Assembly (NCBI RefSeq): GCF_004519545.1
Contig: NZ_SDKM01000006.1
Coordinates: 1-64,000 of the forward strand
Direction of reading: 5' to 3'
From: Nocardioides guangzhouensis
GTDB lineage: Bacteria; Actinomycetota; Actinomycetes; Propionibacteriales; Nocardioidaceae
Length of the DNA: 64,000 nt
A program made the translations under genes and the position numbers. The stretch's first letter is position 1; each line of letters starts with the position of its first letter. Below, piece after piece: positions 62,484 through 64,000 of the stretch. The notes beneath the pieces are model-generated. The model did not search any database and was not told where the DNA came from. It saw only the letters and a program-made list of their open reading frames with translations.

Positions 62484-63188
62484 TCAATGCCCCATGCCGA
62501 GTCCGCCGTCGACCGGGATCACGGCCCCGGTGACGTACGCCGCGCCGTCACCGGCCAGCCAGGTCACGGCCGCCGCGATCTCGTCCGGCGACGCGTAGCG
62601 GCCCAACGGGACCTGGTCCTTGATCTTCGCCTGCTGGTCGTCGGTGAGCACCGCGGTCATGTCGGTCTCGACGAAGCCGGGCGCGACGACGTTCGCGGTG
62701 ATCGAGCGGGAGCCGAGCTCGCGGGCCAGCGACCGGGCCATGCCGACCAGGCCCGCCTTGGAGGCGGCGTAGTTGACCTGGCCGGCGGAGCCGAGGAGGC
62801 CGACCACCGACGAGATGAAGATCAGGCGGCCCTTGCGCTGCCGCAGCATCCCCTTCGAGGCCCGCTTGGCGACCCGGAAGGTGCCGGTTAGGTTGGTCTC
62901 GATCACGGTGTTCCAGTCGTCCTCGGACATCCGCAGCAAGAGCGTGTCCTTGGTGACGCCGGCGTTGGCGACCAGGACCTCGACCGGGCCGTGCGCCTCC
63001 TCGACCTGCGCGAACGCGGCCTCGACGGCGTCGGGGTCGGTGATGTCGCAGCGGACGTCGAGCGCTCCCTCGGGGGCGCCGCCGTTGCGGGTGGTGACGG
63101 CGACCTTGTCGCCCTGGGCCAGGAACGCCTCCGCGATCGCACGGCCGATGCCGCGATTGCCGCCGGTGACGAGGACTGATCTGCTCAC
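62484..63188 (-). CDS. fabG: 3-oxoacyl-ACP reductase
   Basis: NADPH-dependent beta-ketoacyl-ACP reduction. The 234-residue SDR has TGGNRGIG, ANAGVTKDTLLLRM, ISSVVGLLGSAGQVNYAASKAG in consecutive pieces (catalytic Ser, Tyr, Lys) and APGFVETDMT, all typical of FabG rather than of catabolic SDRs. With fabI it resembles the MabA-InhA pair of mycobacteria. GTG 63188 is eight bases after TAGCGT, so the transcript may be leaderless or nearly so. Confidence 0.94.
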   Translation of the reverse strand: MSRSVLVTGGNRGIGRAIAEAFLAQGDKVAVTTRNGGAPEGALDVRCDITDPDAVEAAFAQVEEAHGPVEVLVANAGVTKDTLLLRMSEDDWNTVIETNLTGTFRVAKRASKGMLRQRKGRLIFISSVVGLLGSAGQVNYAASKAGLVGMARSLARELGSRSITANVVAPGFVETDMTAVLTDDQQAKIKDQVPLGRYASPDEIAAAVTWLAGDGAAYVTGAVIPVDGGLGMGH

Positions 63189-63232
63189 GCTCAGTGACGC
63201 TAGCGACTACCCGCGGGTAGGCGAAAGCGGTC

Positions 63233-63445
63233 TCACTCGTCCTCGAGGCGGAAGCCGACCTTCAGCCCGACCTGGAAGTGCTCGACGGCCCCGTCCTTGA
63301 CCTGGCCGCGCACCTGGGTGACCTCGAACCAGTCGAGGTGGCGCAGGGTCTTGCTGGCACGTTCGATGCCGTTCCTGATCGCCTGGTCGATGCCGTCCTG
63401 GGACGTGCCGACGATCTCGGTGACGCGGTAGGTGCGGTTGGACAT
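63233..63445 (-). CDS. Dodecin (flavin storage protein)
   Basis: A 70-residue dodecin that assembles into a hollow dodecamer binding riboflavin or FMN. The flavin-stacking Trp and the Gln/Arg of the pocket are in LDWFEVTQVRG, with RVTEIVGTSQDGIDQAI at the N-terminus. ATG 63445 follows GGAGG. The gene is 45 bases downstream-side of fabG on the same strand but has its own ribosome-binding site. Confidence 0.93.
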   Translation of the reverse strand: MSNRTYRVTEIVGTSQDGIDQAIRNGIERASKTLRHLDWFEVTQVRGQVKDGAVEHFQVGLKVGFRLEDE

Positions 63446-63497
63446 CGGGAACCTCCGGGCTGGTGGGCTGGCGGCTGGAGTCCCGAGCCTAGCGACG

Positions 63498-63503
63498 TAG
63501 AGT
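63498..63503 (+). promoter_or_regulatory. -10 hexamer of a leaderless transcript
   Basis: TAGAGT lies six bases before ATG 63510. Confidence 0.5.
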
Positions 63504-63509
63504 GGGTCC

Positions 63510-63833
63510 ATGGCTCTGCGGGACCGGCACCATGCACCGGAGGCGGTCCGTATCACCACCGCCCCGCGCTCCCGCGCCGACGACATCGCCGCGCGGCAGA
63601 AGCGCTACATCTTCTCGATGGGGTTGCGCACCGTCTGCTTCGTCGGCGCGGTCCTGACCCGGGACAGCTGGGCCATGTGGGCGTTCCTCGTCGGCGCCAT
63701 CTTCCTGCCCTACGTCGCAGTGGTCATGGCGAACGTCGGGGCGGGCCGCGGGGACGAGGCCGGACTGCCCACGGCGGGCGATGTCGGGCGGGAGCTGCCG
63801 CCCTCCGGGACCGGACCGGACCGGCTCGACTGA
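63510..63833 (+). CDS. DUF3099 membrane protein
   Basis: A 107-residue actinobacterial protein of the DUF3099 type: RQKRYIFSMGLRTVCFVGAV, then WAMWAFLVGAIFLPYVAVVM followed by AN, giving two membrane helices with a short loop. The N-terminal 30 residues and the Gly/Pro-rich C-terminus are cytoplasmic. Function unknown. It is divergent from the dodecin gene and leads into the 6C RNA region. Confidence 0.88.
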   Translation: MALRDRHHAPEAVRITTAPRSRADDIAARQKRYIFSMGLRTVCFVGAVLTRDSWAMWAFLVGAIFLPYVAVVMANVGAGRGDEAGLPTAGDVGRELPPSGTGPDRLD

Positions 63834-63875
63834 CACGCGTCCCGCAGTGCATTCGACACCCTGTCGTGCAACAAT

Positions 63876-63955
63876 GAACCAGTGAGCTCAGCCTCCCCCG
63901 TCTGAGTTCACCTCGATGCCGGACGGCTCCCCCCGTGGTCGTCCGGCATCCCCCA
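63876..63955 (+). ncRNA. 6C small RNA (two C-rich-loop hairpins)
   Basis: Two adjacent hairpins match the actinobacterial 6C RNA. The first pairs GAGCTCAG (63884-63891) with CTGAGTTC (63902-63909) around the loop CCTCCCCCGT. The second pairs ATGCCGGACG (63916-63925) with CGTCCGGCAT (63940-63949) around a loop with six consecutive cytosines. The same layout occurs in the mycobacterial B11 sRNA. The second hairpin probably also acts as terminator. The last 45 bases of the window show nothing further. Confidence 0.8.
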
Positions 63956-64000
63956 TTTCCAGGCTCAGCATGTCCGGAAGGTCGTGAATGTCCCCCGCGC

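Overview
The window is one 64-kb stretch of a very GC-rich chromosome (roughly 70 percent by eye) with dense genes, GTG starts and long perfect intergenic hairpins. The gene content (GuaB1-type IMPDH-family protein, DUF3099, DUF1876, DUF427, DUF2252, F420/flavin LLM oxidoreductases, class F-like sortase, 6C RNA) points to an actinobacterium, most likely Nocardioides or another member of the Nocardioidaceae; the genus is an inference. I see no phage, IS element, CRISPR array, tRNA or rRNA gene.

Layout. 1-4.3 kb: 5' part of narG (continues off the left edge) with a DosR-type palindrome upstream, a receiver-domain relic and two paralogous tiny CxxC/CxxC proteins. 4.3-11.2 kb: a LysR-type effector domain without HTH, a CAP-domain secreted protein with a frameshifted leader, a BCCT transporter, guaB1 and galK (divergent, both apparently leaderless). 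11.2-17.1 kb: glycerol/dihydroxyacetone locus: MIP channel, DhaK, DhaL and an unusually complete DhaM (EIIA-HPr-full EI), with a divergent IclR regulator. 17.1-25.4 kb: DUF2252, small membrane proteins, a P-loop kinase/LLM oxidoreductase fusion, DUF427, two acyl-CoA dehydrogenases under a clear 17-bp operator, peptide deformylase. 25.4-35.7 kb: trmH-cysG-cobT operon, PEBP protein, DUF1876, secreted phosphoesterase, LLM/FMN reductase pair, and a surface protein with 38 identical 15-bp repeats translationally coupled to a sortase.

35.7-46.0 kb is the most intriguing locus: two divergent operons around a FadR-type regulator. One encodes an APC permease, a choline/ethanolamine-kinase-like protein and a dimethylglycine-dehydrogenase-like FAD/GcvT fusion; the other a glutamine-synthetase-like ligase, aldehyde dehydrogenase, short-chain dehydrogenase and gamma-glutamyl hydrolase. 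Together they look like a gamma-glutamylation (Puu/GlnA4-like) route for an amino alcohol, possibly N-methylated.

46-64 kb: alpha/beta hydrolase, TauE/SPFH/NfeD genes, an ABC ATPase, serB, sixA, a cyanophycin locus (cphB-cphA, plus a nearby CphA paralogue lacking ATP-grasp), a frameshifted glycosyltransferase, a decayed hydrolase, fabI, fabG, dodecin, DUF3099 and a 6C small RNA at the right edge.

Many genes start 6-8 nt downstream of a TAnnnT hexamer with no Shine-Dalgarno sequence, so leaderless transcription seems common here and was used to choose several starts. Functional statements rest on motif reading without database searches.
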